Positions 26,547 through 34,700 of a stretch of 40,459 nt of DNA are shown here, in pieces. This stretch comes from a virus. Location: positions 1 to 40,459 of the IMG/VR virus record IMGVR_UViG_3300005527_004037; one strand, given 5' to 3'. A model generated the notes under the pieces. It did not search any database and had not been told where the DNA came from. It saw only the letters and a program-made list of their open reading frames with translations. The position numbers and the translations under genes were made by a program. Each line of letters starts with the position of its first letter. The first letter of the stretch is position 1.

Positions 26547-27978
26547 ACAAAACAAAGGCGATGAAGTATTACAAGACTTCAAGTCAAAATTCTTAAGTGA
26601 TGCAGAAATAATCAAACAAAAACTCGATACTGTAAGTTCTAGTCTTTGTTTGGCCAAGTGGAAACAAGTCAGTTTACATCTCACCACTGGCCATACCAAT
26701 TCCTGCTATCATCCTCCGTTGCACAAAATACGCATCGAGGACATACAACGCAGTCCATCGGGTATCCACAATACTGAACACAAAAAACAGCAACGCCGAT
26801 TGATGTTAGAAGGCACACGCCCGGGCGAATGTCAGTATTGTTGGAACATGGAAGATCTCGGAGAAATGTCGGATCGTCATTACAGATCCGGAGAACCCTG
26901 GGCGGCTCGTGATTTTGAAAAGATAGTGACCGCGCCATGGGACCAAGATGTCACTCCTAGTTATGTGGAAGTCAATTTCAATTCTGTTTGCAATCTCAAA
27001 TGTAGTTATTGCAGTCCACAATTTTCTACGTCCTGGATGGAAGAAGCAGAACGTCACGGCGCCTGGCCCACTGCTACACCTCATAACGATCCTGCTTACT
27101 TCCAAGGAGATCGCAAACCCATACCTTTTCGTGAACACAATCCCTATCTTGAAGCATTTTGGCAGTGGTGGCCTGCGCTGTATCCGGAACTAGAACATTT
27201 CCGTATGACCGGCGGCGAGCCTATGATGGACAAGAACACTTATAAAGTGTTTGACTATGTGATGGCTCATCACAATCCGCGACTGCATCTTAATGTAACA
27301 TCAAACTTCTGTGCCGACGAACGTCTTTGGCAACGCTACAAAGGTTATGTGAAAATGATCTGCGACAACGAGCGTGTGGAGCATTTCATGCAGTATGTGA
27401 GCCTTGATGCTTGGATGGACCGTGCCGAGTATATACGGCATGGTATGGATTTTGCCCTGTTATGGGATCGTGTGAATCAATTCCTCACTGAAATACCACA
27501 TCGCAGTTCCATCACATTTATCATAACCATGAACAACTTGTCAGTGACTAGTTTCCAGGAACTCATGGTAGGGATGTTGGGATTAAGACAGATCTATTCT
27601 AACACTTATCAGCGTGTTTGGTTCGATACTCCTGTGTTGAGAAATCCAGCCTGGCAGAGCCTGCAGATCTTGCCCGAAAGTTACGCAGACAAACTGGAAG
27701 AAGTTTGGGTTTTCATGATGAAAAATCTCGAAACCGAAGAACGACGATTCAAAGGCTTTAAAGATTACGAACTACAGAGATTGGATAGAGACATCGCGTG
27801 GATGCGAGAAGGAAAGAAACTAGATCCTGATTATGTGCGCCGTCAGCGTGCGGATTGGTTCCGATTTTTCGATGAACATGACCGACGCCGCGGCACGAGA
27901 TTTCTCAAAGTATTCCCAGAAATGGTCGAATGGTGGGCCGATTGTGGATATCTAGCCAAGCAATTAATCAAACAATAA
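26539..27978 (+). CDS. Radical SAM protein with N-terminal twitch-like cysteines, copy 1
   Basis: From TTG 26539 this is 479 aa. The radical SAM motif is CNLKCSYC (Cys 151, 155, 158), which holds the SAM-binding 4Fe-4S cluster, followed by MTGGEPMM, the GGE motif that contacts SAM. Four cysteines before it (37, 56, 98, 101, the last two as CQYC) fit an N-terminal twitch domain with an auxiliary cluster. The end holds DEHDRRRGTRFLKVFPEMVE. It is a close relative of the gene at 33342: both have S-C-(Y/H)-H-P and IHNT/LHNT segments. No ATG is available near the N-terminus. TTG 26530 is the alternative start, but it sits only one base after GGAG. Substrate unknown. Confidence 0.8.
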   Translation: MSEQNKGDEVLQDFKSKFLSDAEIIKQKLDTVSSSLCLAKWKQVSLHLTTGHTNSCYHPPLHKIRIEDIQRSPSGIHNTEHKKQQRRLMLEGTRPGECQYCWNMEDLGEMSDRHYRSGEPWAARDFEKIVTAPWDQDVTPSYVEVNFNSVCNLKCSYCSPQFSTSWMEEAERHGAWPTATPHNDPAYFQGDRKPIPFREHNPYLEAFWQWWPALYPELEHFRMTGGEPMMDKNTYKVFDYVMAHHNPRLHLNVTSNFCADERLWQRYKGYVKMICDNERVEHFMQYVSLDAWMDRAEYIRHGMDFALLWDRVNQFLTEIPHRSSITFIITMNNLSVTSFQELMVGMLGLRQIYSNTYQRVWFDTPVLRNPAWQSLQILPESYADKLEEVWVFMMKNLETEERRFKGFKDYELQRLDRDIAWMREGKKLDPDYVRRQRADWFRFFDEHDRRRGTRFLKVFPEMVEWWADCGYLAKQLIKQ

Positions 27979-27999
27979 ATTATATATTAACCAAGCAAA
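27979..27999 (+). promoter_or_regulatory. AT-rich gap, possible -10 element before the nucleotide-sugar cassette
   Basis: This 21-base gap is one of the few true gaps in the accessory region and contains TATATT (27983-27988). No -35 element and no ribosome site are visible before ATG 28000. It may be a weak promoter or simply the join where the AT-rich cassette entered. Confidence 0.25.
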
Positions 28000-29013
28000 A
28001 TGACTACTGCACTTATCACCGGAATCACAGGCATGGTCGGAAGCCATCTAGCCGATCTGATCCTTAAAGAAACTGACTGGAATATTGTTGGTGTAATAAG
28101 ATGGCGGAGTCCTCTTGACAACATCAATCATTTGATCCCCGATATAAATCAAAAAAAACGCATCATGCTCGAGTATGGTGATTTAAATGATGATCCGTCA
28201 TTGCAAAAAATCATAAAAAATTCAAAGCCCGATTATGTTTTCCACCTTGCGGCACAAAGTTTTCCAAAGACTAGTTTTGATAGTCCTGTAGAAACTCTTA
28301 ACACTAACATCCAAGGCACAGCAAGATTGTTAGAAGCATGTAAAATTCACTGTCCTGACGCAATAATACATGTTTGTGCTAGTTCAGAAGTATTTGGTCG
28401 AGTTCCTAAAGAAAAACTTCCTATAGATGAAAATTGCACTTTTCATCCAGCCTCGCCATATGCTATTAGCAAGGTTGGTACAGACTTGTTGGGAAGATTT
28501 TATGCCGAAGCATACGGATTAAAAGTCATGACCACTAGAATGTTCACACATACCGGTCCGCGTCGCGGAGATGTGTTTGCTGAATCATCTTTTGCCAAAC
28601 AGATCGCTATGATTGAAAAAGGTAAAATAGAACCTGTTGTCAAGGTGGGCAATCTTGATAGTTTACGGACTGTTGCTGATGTCAGAGATGCTGTGCGAGC
28701 TTATCTTATGCTTGTTACCGTAAATCCTGTCCCTGGAGAATATTACAACATAGGAGGCACGCATGTATGCCGAGTGCAGGATATCCTTGATAAGTTAATA
28801 TCATTAAGTGCCTGTCAGGACAGCATACGGGTAGAAGTCGACCTTGACCGATTGCGTCCAATAGATGCAGATCTCCAGATACCAAACACAGAAAAATTTC
28901 GTAAGCATACTGGATGGAAACCGGAAATTACCTTTGATCGGACCATGCAAGATCTACTAGACCATTGGCGAGAGAAGGTTAACGAGATCAATAAAAATTA
29001 TTTGATAAGATGA
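28000..29013 (+). CDS. NAD(P)-dependent sugar-nucleotide 4,6-dehydratase (GDP-mannose/GDP-heptose type)
   Basis: This is a 337-aa short-chain dehydrogenase of the extended type. GITGMVG (residues 8-14) is the Rossmann nucleotide loop, and HLAAQSF (82-88) is typical of GDP-mannose 4,6-dehydratases. CASSEVFG (126-133) and YAISK (154-158, Tyr-x3-Lys) give the catalytic set. RMFTHTGPRRGDVFAES and the spacing to PGEYYNIGG fit the substrate domain. The reaction would give a 4-keto-6-deoxy sugar nucleotide. Because the next genes are an HddA-like kinase and a fucose-synthase-like reductase, a GDP-heptose substrate (as for Campylobacter/Yersinia dehydratases) is as likely as GDP-mannose. The gene is AT-rich (a counted line is 33% GC). 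It overlaps the next start as ATGA. Confidence 0.85.
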   Translation: MTTALITGITGMVGSHLADLILKETDWNIVGVIRWRSPLDNINHLIPDINQKKRIMLEYGDLNDDPSLQKIIKNSKPDYVFHLAAQSFPKTSFDSPVETLNTNIQGTARLLEACKIHCPDAIIHVCASSEVFGRVPKEKLPIDENCTFHPASPYAISKVGTDLLGRFYAEAYGLKVMTTRMFTHTGPRRGDVFAESSFAKQIAMIEKGKIEPVVKVGNLDSLRTVADVRDAVRAYLMLVTVNPVPGEYYNIGGTHVCRVQDILDKLISLSACQDSIRVEVDLDRLRPIDADLQIPNTEKFRKHTGWKPEITFDRTMQDLLDHWREKVNEINKNYLIR

Positions 29014-30005
29014 TCATAGTTAGAACTCCTTATAGAGTAAGTTTTTTCGGAGGCATGACCGACTATCCAGATTGGTATGAGTATCATCCGGGATCAGTAA
29101 TCAGCACCACTATTAACAAATATAGTTTTATTGTTATTAGGAAATTGCCTCAAGTGTTTGATTACAAATATCGCATAAGATATTATGAGGTACAAGAAAC
29201 CAATTCCATAGATGAAATATCTATTCCTGTGATCAGAGAATGTTTGAAGTTTTGTAATATTGATTTTGGTATCGATATTACACATCACGGAGATTTGCCT
29301 AATCGCACAGGCATAGGTTCTAGCAGTAGTTTCACAGTAGGTCTTCTACACGGTCTCTATACCTTGACTAATCAACTCAAGACTAAACGTCAGTTAGCAT
29401 TAGATGCCTTGTATATCGAGCAGAAAGTTTTGAAACAAGATGTGGGTAGCCAAGATCAGGTGGCCGCCGCATTTGGTGGTTTCAATAAAATCAATTTTGG
29501 TGGACATCAAGATTTTACGGTCAATCCCTTGATACTTGATTCTGGCATACACCGAGAATTGGAATCATCAATGCAGATGTTTCATACACAAGATTGCAGA
29601 GAGAGCGGTCAGTTAGCGAAAAAAACTATTGCTTTACTTGGGCAACAAGAAAAAAAATTGCAGGATATGAATGCTTTAACTGATCGAGCGCAGAGTATAT
29701 TGTTTGATGCAAATCAAAACAGACTGACAGACTTTGCCGAGGCTCTAAACGAACAATGGATTCTAAAAAAGGCAATACAGCCCGAATCGACCAATCAGAA
29801 AATTGATGAAATATATGATCGTGCTCTAACAGCAGGAGCTCTGGGAGGTAAGTTGTTGGGGGCAGGCGGTGGTGGATTTATGCTTTTTGTCACACCGCTG
29901 GATGCCAAACAAAAAGTTGAAGAGGCACTAGGATTGACCAGTGTGCCAATTTTATTTGAATATCTAGGTAGTCAGATAATTTATTACGACAATCAGGACA
30001 GATGA
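29010..30005 (+). CDS. GHMP-family sugar kinase, HddA-like (D-glycero-D-manno-heptose 7-phosphate kinase type)
   Basis: This is a 331-aa protein. The N-terminus, RTPYRVSFFGGMTDYPDW (residues 5-22), is the substrate-side motif of HddA-type kinases. The ATP loop DLPNRTGIGSSSSFTVGLL (95-113) is the GHMP signature. DVGSQDQVAAAFGGFNKINF follows, and the C-terminal GGKLLGAGGGGFMLF is the third GHMP motif. HddA phosphorylates heptose 7-phosphate at C1 on the way to GDP-heptose. Fucokinase-type or other sugar kinases of the superfamily cannot be excluded by eye. It sits between a 4,6-dehydratase and a GDP-fucose-synthase-like enzyme, with ATGA overlaps on both sides. GmhA, GmhB and HddC partners are not in this window. 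Confidence 0.8.
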   Translation: MIIVRTPYRVSFFGGMTDYPDWYEYHPGSVISTTINKYSFIVIRKLPQVFDYKYRIRYYEVQETNSIDEISIPVIRECLKFCNIDFGIDITHHGDLPNRTGIGSSSSFTVGLLHGLYTLTNQLKTKRQLALDALYIEQKVLKQDVGSQDQVAAAFGGFNKINFGGHQDFTVNPLILDSGIHRELESSMQMFHTQDCRESGQLAKKTIALLGQQEKKLQDMNALTDRAQSILFDANQNRLTDFAEALNEQWILKKAIQPESTNQKIDEIYDRALTAGALGGKLLGAGGGGFMLFVTPLDAKQKVEEALGLTSVPILFEYLGSQIIYYDNQDR

Positions 30006-30937
30006 ACATGGAAAAACAGTCTAAAATATTTGTAGCAGGTGGATTTCGTGGACACCTTGGATCGGCTATAGTGAGACAATTACGATCACAAGGATATACT
30101 AACATACTATATCCTAGTCCCGAAGAATTAGATCTGAGAAATAAAACACAGGTCGATGCTTGGTTCAATCGGCATAGGCCAGAGTATGTATTTTTAGTAG
30201 CGGCTAAGTTGATAGGACTTTTGAGTCAGGATTGGGGAGAAACAATGCTGTATAACTTAGAAATACAAAACAATGTTTTTGATGTGTCTCGCAAATATCA
30301 GTGTAAAAAACTTTTGTTTACTGGTAGTAGTTCTGCCTATCCCAAAGACTGTCAAATACCTATCACTGAAGATCAACTTTTATCTGGATATTTAGAACCA
30401 ATTAGCGAAGCCTACGCCGTGGCAAAAATTGCTGGGATCAAAATGGCTCAGTATTTTAGAAAACAATGGGGATGTGATTTTATCACAGTGATGCCCGGTA
30501 ACCTTTACGGGCCTAACGATACTTTTGATAATGTCAAATCTCATGTCATGAGTGATTTTATAAGCAAATTTGTCAATGCTGTCAAACGTCAAGACGCCGC
30601 AGTATCTCTTTGGGGAGATGGAAGTCAGGTAAGAGATTTTATGTTTGTGGACGACGCTGCCGACGCTTGTATTTTTTGTATGCAAAATTATTCTGCCAGT
30701 GAGCCAATAAATCTTTCTGCCGGTAATCCAGTTAACCTTAAGACTGCCGCCGATCTAGTAAAGCACTTATCTGGTTTTGCAGGGGATATACAATGGGATA
30801 TCACAAAACCAACAGCTACTATTGTTAGAACTTTAGACAACAGTAAAATAAAATCCATGGGGTGGCAACCAAAATATAATTTATCACAGGGTATAGATAT
30901 CACAATCCAATGGTATAAACAAAATTGTCTATCATGA
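30002..30937 (+). CDS. GDP-L-fucose synthase family epimerase/reductase (Fcl/WcaG-like)
   Basis: This 311-aa extended SDR has VAGGFRGHLGSAI (residues 11-23) as its nucleotide loop, FLVAAKLIGLL (64-74), GSSSAYPK (108-115, the serine of the catalytic set) and EAYAVAKIAGIKMAQYF (136-152, with Tyr 138 and Lys 142). PGNLYGPNDTFD follows. These are the diagnostic blocks of GDP-fucose synthase, which epimerises and reduces GDP-4-keto-6-deoxymannose. Related WcaG enzymes act on the heptose analogue. Together with the two preceding genes it can complete a GDP-6-deoxy sugar. It overlaps both neighbours by ATGA and is AT-rich (a counted line is 37% GC). The reading frame is intact with all key residues present. 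Confidence 0.87.
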   Translation: MNMEKQSKIFVAGGFRGHLGSAIVRQLRSQGYTNILYPSPEELDLRNKTQVDAWFNRHRPEYVFLVAAKLIGLLSQDWGETMLYNLEIQNNVFDVSRKYQCKKLLFTGSSSAYPKDCQIPITEDQLLSGYLEPISEAYAVAKIAGIKMAQYFRKQWGCDFITVMPGNLYGPNDTFDNVKSHVMSDFISKFVNAVKRQDAAVSLWGDGSQVRDFMFVDDAADACIFCMQNYSASEPINLSAGNPVNLKTAADLVKHLSGFAGDIQWDITKPTATIVRTLDNSKIKSMGWQPKYNLSQGIDITIQWYKQNCLS

Positions 30938-31980
30938 TAACTGTTATTGGAACCACGTTCCCACTTGCTTATCACTATGGGCCTTTGGAACGAGAAGTAT
31001 TGCAAAAGACTGCAGAACAAATTGAGTCTAAGTTCAAAGATGAAAAGAATTTATTATTGAATATGACTTGGTTTGGTCCTCAGTTTGATAACGGACAATG
31101 GCAAAAGTTAGAAAAATTGATCTACAAAGATTGCGCTAAATTTGACAATTTGTTTTTGTTATCTACAATCGATCCTGTGTATCTGCGCGAAGATCTAATA
31201 GATAGTATTATCAATCAAATCAAGTGCGAGAAAGTAATACGCATCGGCACATGGGAAAATCAAAAGTATCAATGGAATTGGCACGCGGCAGCCGCCTATA
31301 AGTTAATGACCATACCCACTTTGGATCAAATCAGCCTTCAATCAGTTAAACACGTATTCGTTTGTCTACAACGCAAACCAAGACTACACCGTGTGGAGCT
31401 CACTAATCTTATATTGGCATCTCGTCTTGATCGTAGGGGAATCATTACTTTAGGTGGCGGATCAAAAGAACATGCAGATATCTATGCTGATGGTATGATG
31501 GGCCCTAACATAACATTGGGTGAGAACTTAGATGATTTTATTACAGAGGATGACTGTGGTGGAATTCCTTGCGATTTGTTTGGACTAGGTCCTCTAACTG
31601 TGTGGAAAAATCATTTTTTACATGTGGTCAGCGAAACAGAGTTTAACAATTGGCATCCCTTGTTTGTAACTGAGAAAACATGGAAACCAATGATTGGATT
31701 AAGACCTTTTGTCATACATGGGCAGACTAGGATATATCCATGGTTGCGTAATCGAGGATTTAAAACATTTAACCATTATTGGCCACATGTTGATATAGAA
31801 ACCTCAGAGGACCAGCATGGTAGTGTGATGAGTGTATTACATTGGTTATGCGATATGACTCTGTCAGAGATCGAAGACATCTATCAAGATATGTTGCCCG
31901 ATCTTCGCTATAACCGTGAAAGGTTCATTGAGTTTAGTCGTGAACAATATCACAAAATGCATCATGTATTTGAATCATGA
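30934..31980 (+). CDS. TEKT-type glycosyltransferase-like protein, copy 2
   Basis: This is a 348-aa protein. The first half has an MITVIGTTFPLAYHYG start and a CLQRKPRLHR block (residues 144-153). The second half has VVSETEF (231-237) and TEKTWKPMIGLRPF (246-259), then RGFKTFNHYWPHVD. The same two blocks, with the same order and spacing, are present in the protein at 32333, so these two are true paralogues. The protein at 25602 shares only the second block. The C-terminal block resembles GT-B donor sites of the GT10 type. ATG 30934 overlaps the upstream stop as ATGA, which is why the TTG at 30925 was not chosen. It is likely part of the nucleotide-sugar cassette. Confidence 0.55.
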   Translation: MITVIGTTFPLAYHYGPLEREVLQKTAEQIESKFKDEKNLLLNMTWFGPQFDNGQWQKLEKLIYKDCAKFDNLFLLSTIDPVYLREDLIDSIINQIKCEKVIRIGTWENQKYQWNWHAAAAYKLMTIPTLDQISLQSVKHVFVCLQRKPRLHRVELTNLILASRLDRRGIITLGGGSKEHADIYADGMMGPNITLGENLDDFITEDDCGGIPCDLFGLGPLTVWKNHFLHVVSETEFNNWHPLFVTEKTWKPMIGLRPFVIHGQTRIYPWLRNRGFKTFNHYWPHVDIETSEDQHGSVMSVLHWLCDMTLSEIEDIYQDMLPDLRYNRERFIEFSREQYHKMHHVFES

Positions 31981-32336
31981 CCAGATTGACAGGACTGGTT
32001 CCTAAAAAATGGGGATCTGAATTTATTTGGGCAACTAATAACCAATATTGTGCAAAGTTTTTAAATTTTGAGACCGGTGCCCGCTTCAGTATGCATTTCC
32101 ATCGAGACAAAGATGAAACTTGGTATGTCCAAAATGGCAAATTTCTAATTCGTTGGATAGATACTGATACCGCTGAATCTCATGAAAAAGAATTAAATGA
32201 AGGGGCAACTTGGCACAATCCACCTTGCCAGCCTCATCAGTTGATCTGTATTGAAGCAGGAACAATCATAGAAGTCAGCACACCAGATTCTGTGGAAGAC
32301 AATTATAGAATCGTTCCAGGCGATAATCAGGCATGA
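31977..32336 (+). CDS. Cupin-domain protein, sugar-phosphate isomerase-like
   Basis: This 119-aa single cupin domain has metal ligands in the classic pattern H-x-H-x4-E at His 40, His 42 and Glu 47 (MHFHRDKDETW), with a second-motif His at 87 (QPHQL). VPKKWGSEF at the start and ETWYVQNGKFLIRW resemble the C-terminal isomerase half of mannose-6-phosphate isomerase/mannose-1-phosphate guanylyltransferase. An isomerase or sugar-binding role in GDP-sugar supply is therefore plausible. The catalytic reaction cannot be settled by eye. ATGA overlaps join it to both neighbours. Confidence 0.7.
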   Translation: MTRLTGLVPKKWGSEFIWATNNQYCAKFLNFETGARFSMHFHRDKDETWYVQNGKFLIRWIDTDTAESHEKELNEGATWHNPPCQPHQLICIEAGTIIEVSTPDSVEDNYRIVPGDNQA

Positions 32337-33352
32337 ATGGTAATATTATTGTTGAGCCTGGACTGCCACTTGGGTATCTCGATACAGCAGATGACATCGT
32401 TGTTGACTATCTAAGTGATCGACAAGGGTGTTATGCTATATCCTTGAAGACTCTGGTTATGCGACCAGAGTTGGTGATCAAGAGTTTGGAAAATGGCAGC
32501 ACTATCGCTGTAGAAAAAACAGATGAATCAGTGGCCACTCAGTGGCACATAGTCAAACATCATCTCTACTATACATGGTTCCAAAGAGGATCTCTTAGAT
32601 GGATAACAGGCGGTGATTCTGATCCGGATATACAAAATCTCAACAACGAGCATTTTTTACGGGCCACTATCGGCAGCCAAGAAACCAACCTGGTATTAAG
32701 CCAACAGGTTACTCGACCTTATAAATTTCTTTTTACCAATCGAAAACTGCGTCCGCATAGGAAATACTTGATCGCCAAATTGAAATTTTTTGGATTGTTG
32801 GATCGAGCATTGTGGTCTTGTCTAGAGAACTATGATACATGGGGGCATAGAGATTTCAACAGAGTCTATGTTGAGCATATGGATTTATCCGAAAAATCTT
32901 TGCCATCACGGTATGAAATTCAACCAGAACCATCATGGTTAGATGGCGTGATCTATGCACCACAGTTCAATGACACTTACTTCAGCGTAGTCAGTGAAAC
33001 TGTGTTTGAATATCCGCACAGTTTCCGCACAGAGAAAACCTACAAGCCAATATTAGCGGCACATCCTTTTGTTATTTGTGCCAACATGGGATTCTATCGA
33101 GACCTACATCGCATGGGATTTAGAACATTCGGATCGTTGATCGATGAATCGTTTGATACTATAATAGATGGTAAGGGGAGACTGGACAGATTGATACAAG
33201 AAGTCCAGTGGTTATGCGATCAAGATCTAGACCAATTTTGGATCGAAACACGAGACATCTGTTTATATAACCAACAGCACGCCCAAGAACTACATACTAA
33301 CCAACAGAAAACATTTACTGTAAAATTCCAAAAGTTCATGCATGCCACGTAA
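32333..33352 (+). CDS. TEKT-type glycosyltransferase-like protein, copy 3
   Basis: This is a 339-aa protein. RKLRPHR (residues 137-143) corresponds to the RKPRLHR of the gene at 30934. VSETVF (220-225) and TEKTYKPILAAHPF (233-246) follow, then MGFRTFGSLIDESFD. The N-terminal 120 residues contain several Trp and His residues and no recognised domain. The motif set supports a GT-B-like transferase acting with the nucleotide-sugar cassette. It overlaps the cupin gene by ATGA and the following radical SAM gene by 11 bases. It stands immediately before a radical SAM gene, exactly as the copy at 25602 does. No membrane segment was seen. Confidence 0.55.
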   Translation: MNGNIIVEPGLPLGYLDTADDIVVDYLSDRQGCYAISLKTLVMRPELVIKSLENGSTIAVEKTDESVATQWHIVKHHLYYTWFQRGSLRWITGGDSDPDIQNLNNEHFLRATIGSQETNLVLSQQVTRPYKFLFTNRKLRPHRKYLIAKLKFFGLLDRALWSCLENYDTWGHRDFNRVYVEHMDLSEKSLPSRYEIQPEPSWLDGVIYAPQFNDTYFSVVSETVFEYPHSFRTEKTYKPILAAHPFVICANMGFYRDLHRMGFRTFGSLIDESFDTIIDGKGRLDRLIQEVQWLCDQDLDQFWIETRDICLYNQQHAQELHTNQQKTFTVKFQKFMHAT

Positions 33353-34700
33353 AGACAACGAAACAGATATTGAATACAAACGTCGGGTGATCGATATCAA
33401 ATCCGATAGTTTTTGTGGAGCCAAATGGTATAACGCTACTATTTGGCTAGGCTCCGGCATGACTACCAGTTGCCATCACCCGCTGCCTCACAAAGTCAGC
33501 GTAGAAGATGCAGAAGCCAATCCCAAAGCCTTGCACAATACTGCCAAAAAAAAATCCGAACGAGGCATGATGCAACGCGGCGAGCGCCCACAAGGGTGCG
33601 AATACTGCTGGAAGATTGAAGACATAGGTCGAGACAACGTCAGCGACCGTGTGTATAAGACAGTGATATATTCAGACGAGGACCTTGATGATGCATACCA
33701 TACTCCAGCGGACCAAGACGTGGATTTACAAACCTTGGAAATCGCCTTTGATAGGACTTGCCAGTTCGCTTGTTCTTATTGCAATCCTGCTTTTAGTTCT
33801 ACATGGGTTCGGGATATTAAACAACACGGTGCTTACACCGGCCTGGTATCAGATGGTCGTAATCATTTCACTCACGCTCATGACAGCAGTCAGTTGTATA
33901 CATTCAATGATCGGAATCCTTATGTGGACGCATTTTTCCAGTGGTGGGAATCAGACCTACATAGAACACTGAAAGAACTGCGCATCACCGGTGGTGAACC
34001 ACTGATGAGCGGATATACCTGGAAGTTGTTGGATTGGTTCCAACAAAATCGCGGACGTTCGCAAACACGCCTGGCCATCAACTCAAATCTTGGCATGGAA
34101 TATGATGTGATAGAACGTGCTATCAATGCCTGCGAAGATGTAGAACTGGATCTGTATACTTCCAATGAGAGCATCGGTCCTCATGCTGAATATATCCGCG
34201 ATGGTTTGAACTATGGACAGTGGACCGACAACATGGAACGCATCATGCAGAGTAAAAAACTGCGAGGCTTGCATGTGATGTGTACCATTAATGCCTTGTG
34301 CCTGGAAAGCCTGCCAGAGTTCCTGACCTATCTCATGTTATGGAAACAGGACCATGGTTCGGACTTTCCTAACTTCACGCTGAACATCCTGAGATTTCCC
34401 AGTTTCCAATCACCACTGGTTTTGCCTGATCACATCCGTATGCGTCATAGAGATCGATTGCAGGCCTGGTTAGATCGCTGGACTGACAATGTCATGATGC
34501 ATGAACACGAACGCAATCACATGCAACGATTGATAGATTATCTTGACGTGGTCAAGACTCCGCATTCAGATGCATTTGATATGCCGCGATTGCACAACGA
34601 TTTTAAACAATTTTACGAGCAATATGATCGGCGCCGTGGCAAAAATTTCCGCAGGACTTTTCCTGCATTGAGTGAGTGGTATGACACAATATCAATATAA
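33342..34700 (+). CDS. Radical SAM protein with N-terminal twitch-like cysteines, copy 2
   Basis: This 452-aa protein has the radical SAM motif CQFACSYC (Cys 140, 144, 147) with RITGGEPLM downstream. The N-terminal cysteines at 25, 44, 86 and 89 (CEYC) match those of copy 1 in order and spacing, as do the SCHHPLPHK and ALHNTAKKK segments and the end DRRRGKNFRRTFPALSEWY. Copies 1 and 2 form one subgroup; the three that follow form another. The enzyme should cleave SAM to start radical chemistry and carry an extra cluster in the twitch domain. The substrate is unknown. Base composition returns to that of the structural genes (a counted line is 52% GC), unlike the cassette before it. Confidence 0.82.
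   Translation: MPRKDNETDIEYKRRVIDIKSDSFCGAKWYNATIWLGSGMTTSCHHPLPHKVSVEDAEANPKALHNTAKKKSERGMMQRGERPQGCEYCWKIEDIGRDNVSDRVYKTVIYSDEDLDDAYHTPADQDVDLQTLEIAFDRTCQFACSYCNPAFSSTWVRDIKQHGAYTGLVSDGRNHFTHAHDSSQLYTFNDRNPYVDAFFQWWESDLHRTLKELRITGGEPLMSGYTWKLLDWFQQNRGRSQTRLAINSNLGMEYDVIERAINACEDVELDLYTSNESIGPHAEYIRDGLNYGQWTDNMERIMQSKKLRGLHVMCTINALCLESLPEFLTYLMLWKQDHGSDFPNFTLNILRFPSFQSPLVLPDHIRMRHRDRLQAWLDRWTDNVMMHEHERNHMQRLIDYLDVVKTPHSDAFDMPRLHNDFKQFYEQYDRRRGKNFRRTFPALSEWYDTISI

Noticed and set aside
29010-30005. Galactokinase or homoserine kinase for the GHMP protein
   Set aside because: The N-terminal RTPYRVSFFGGMTDYPDW matches HddA-type kinases better than the galactokinase signature, and the nucleotide-sugar neighbours do not fit amino-acid metabolism.
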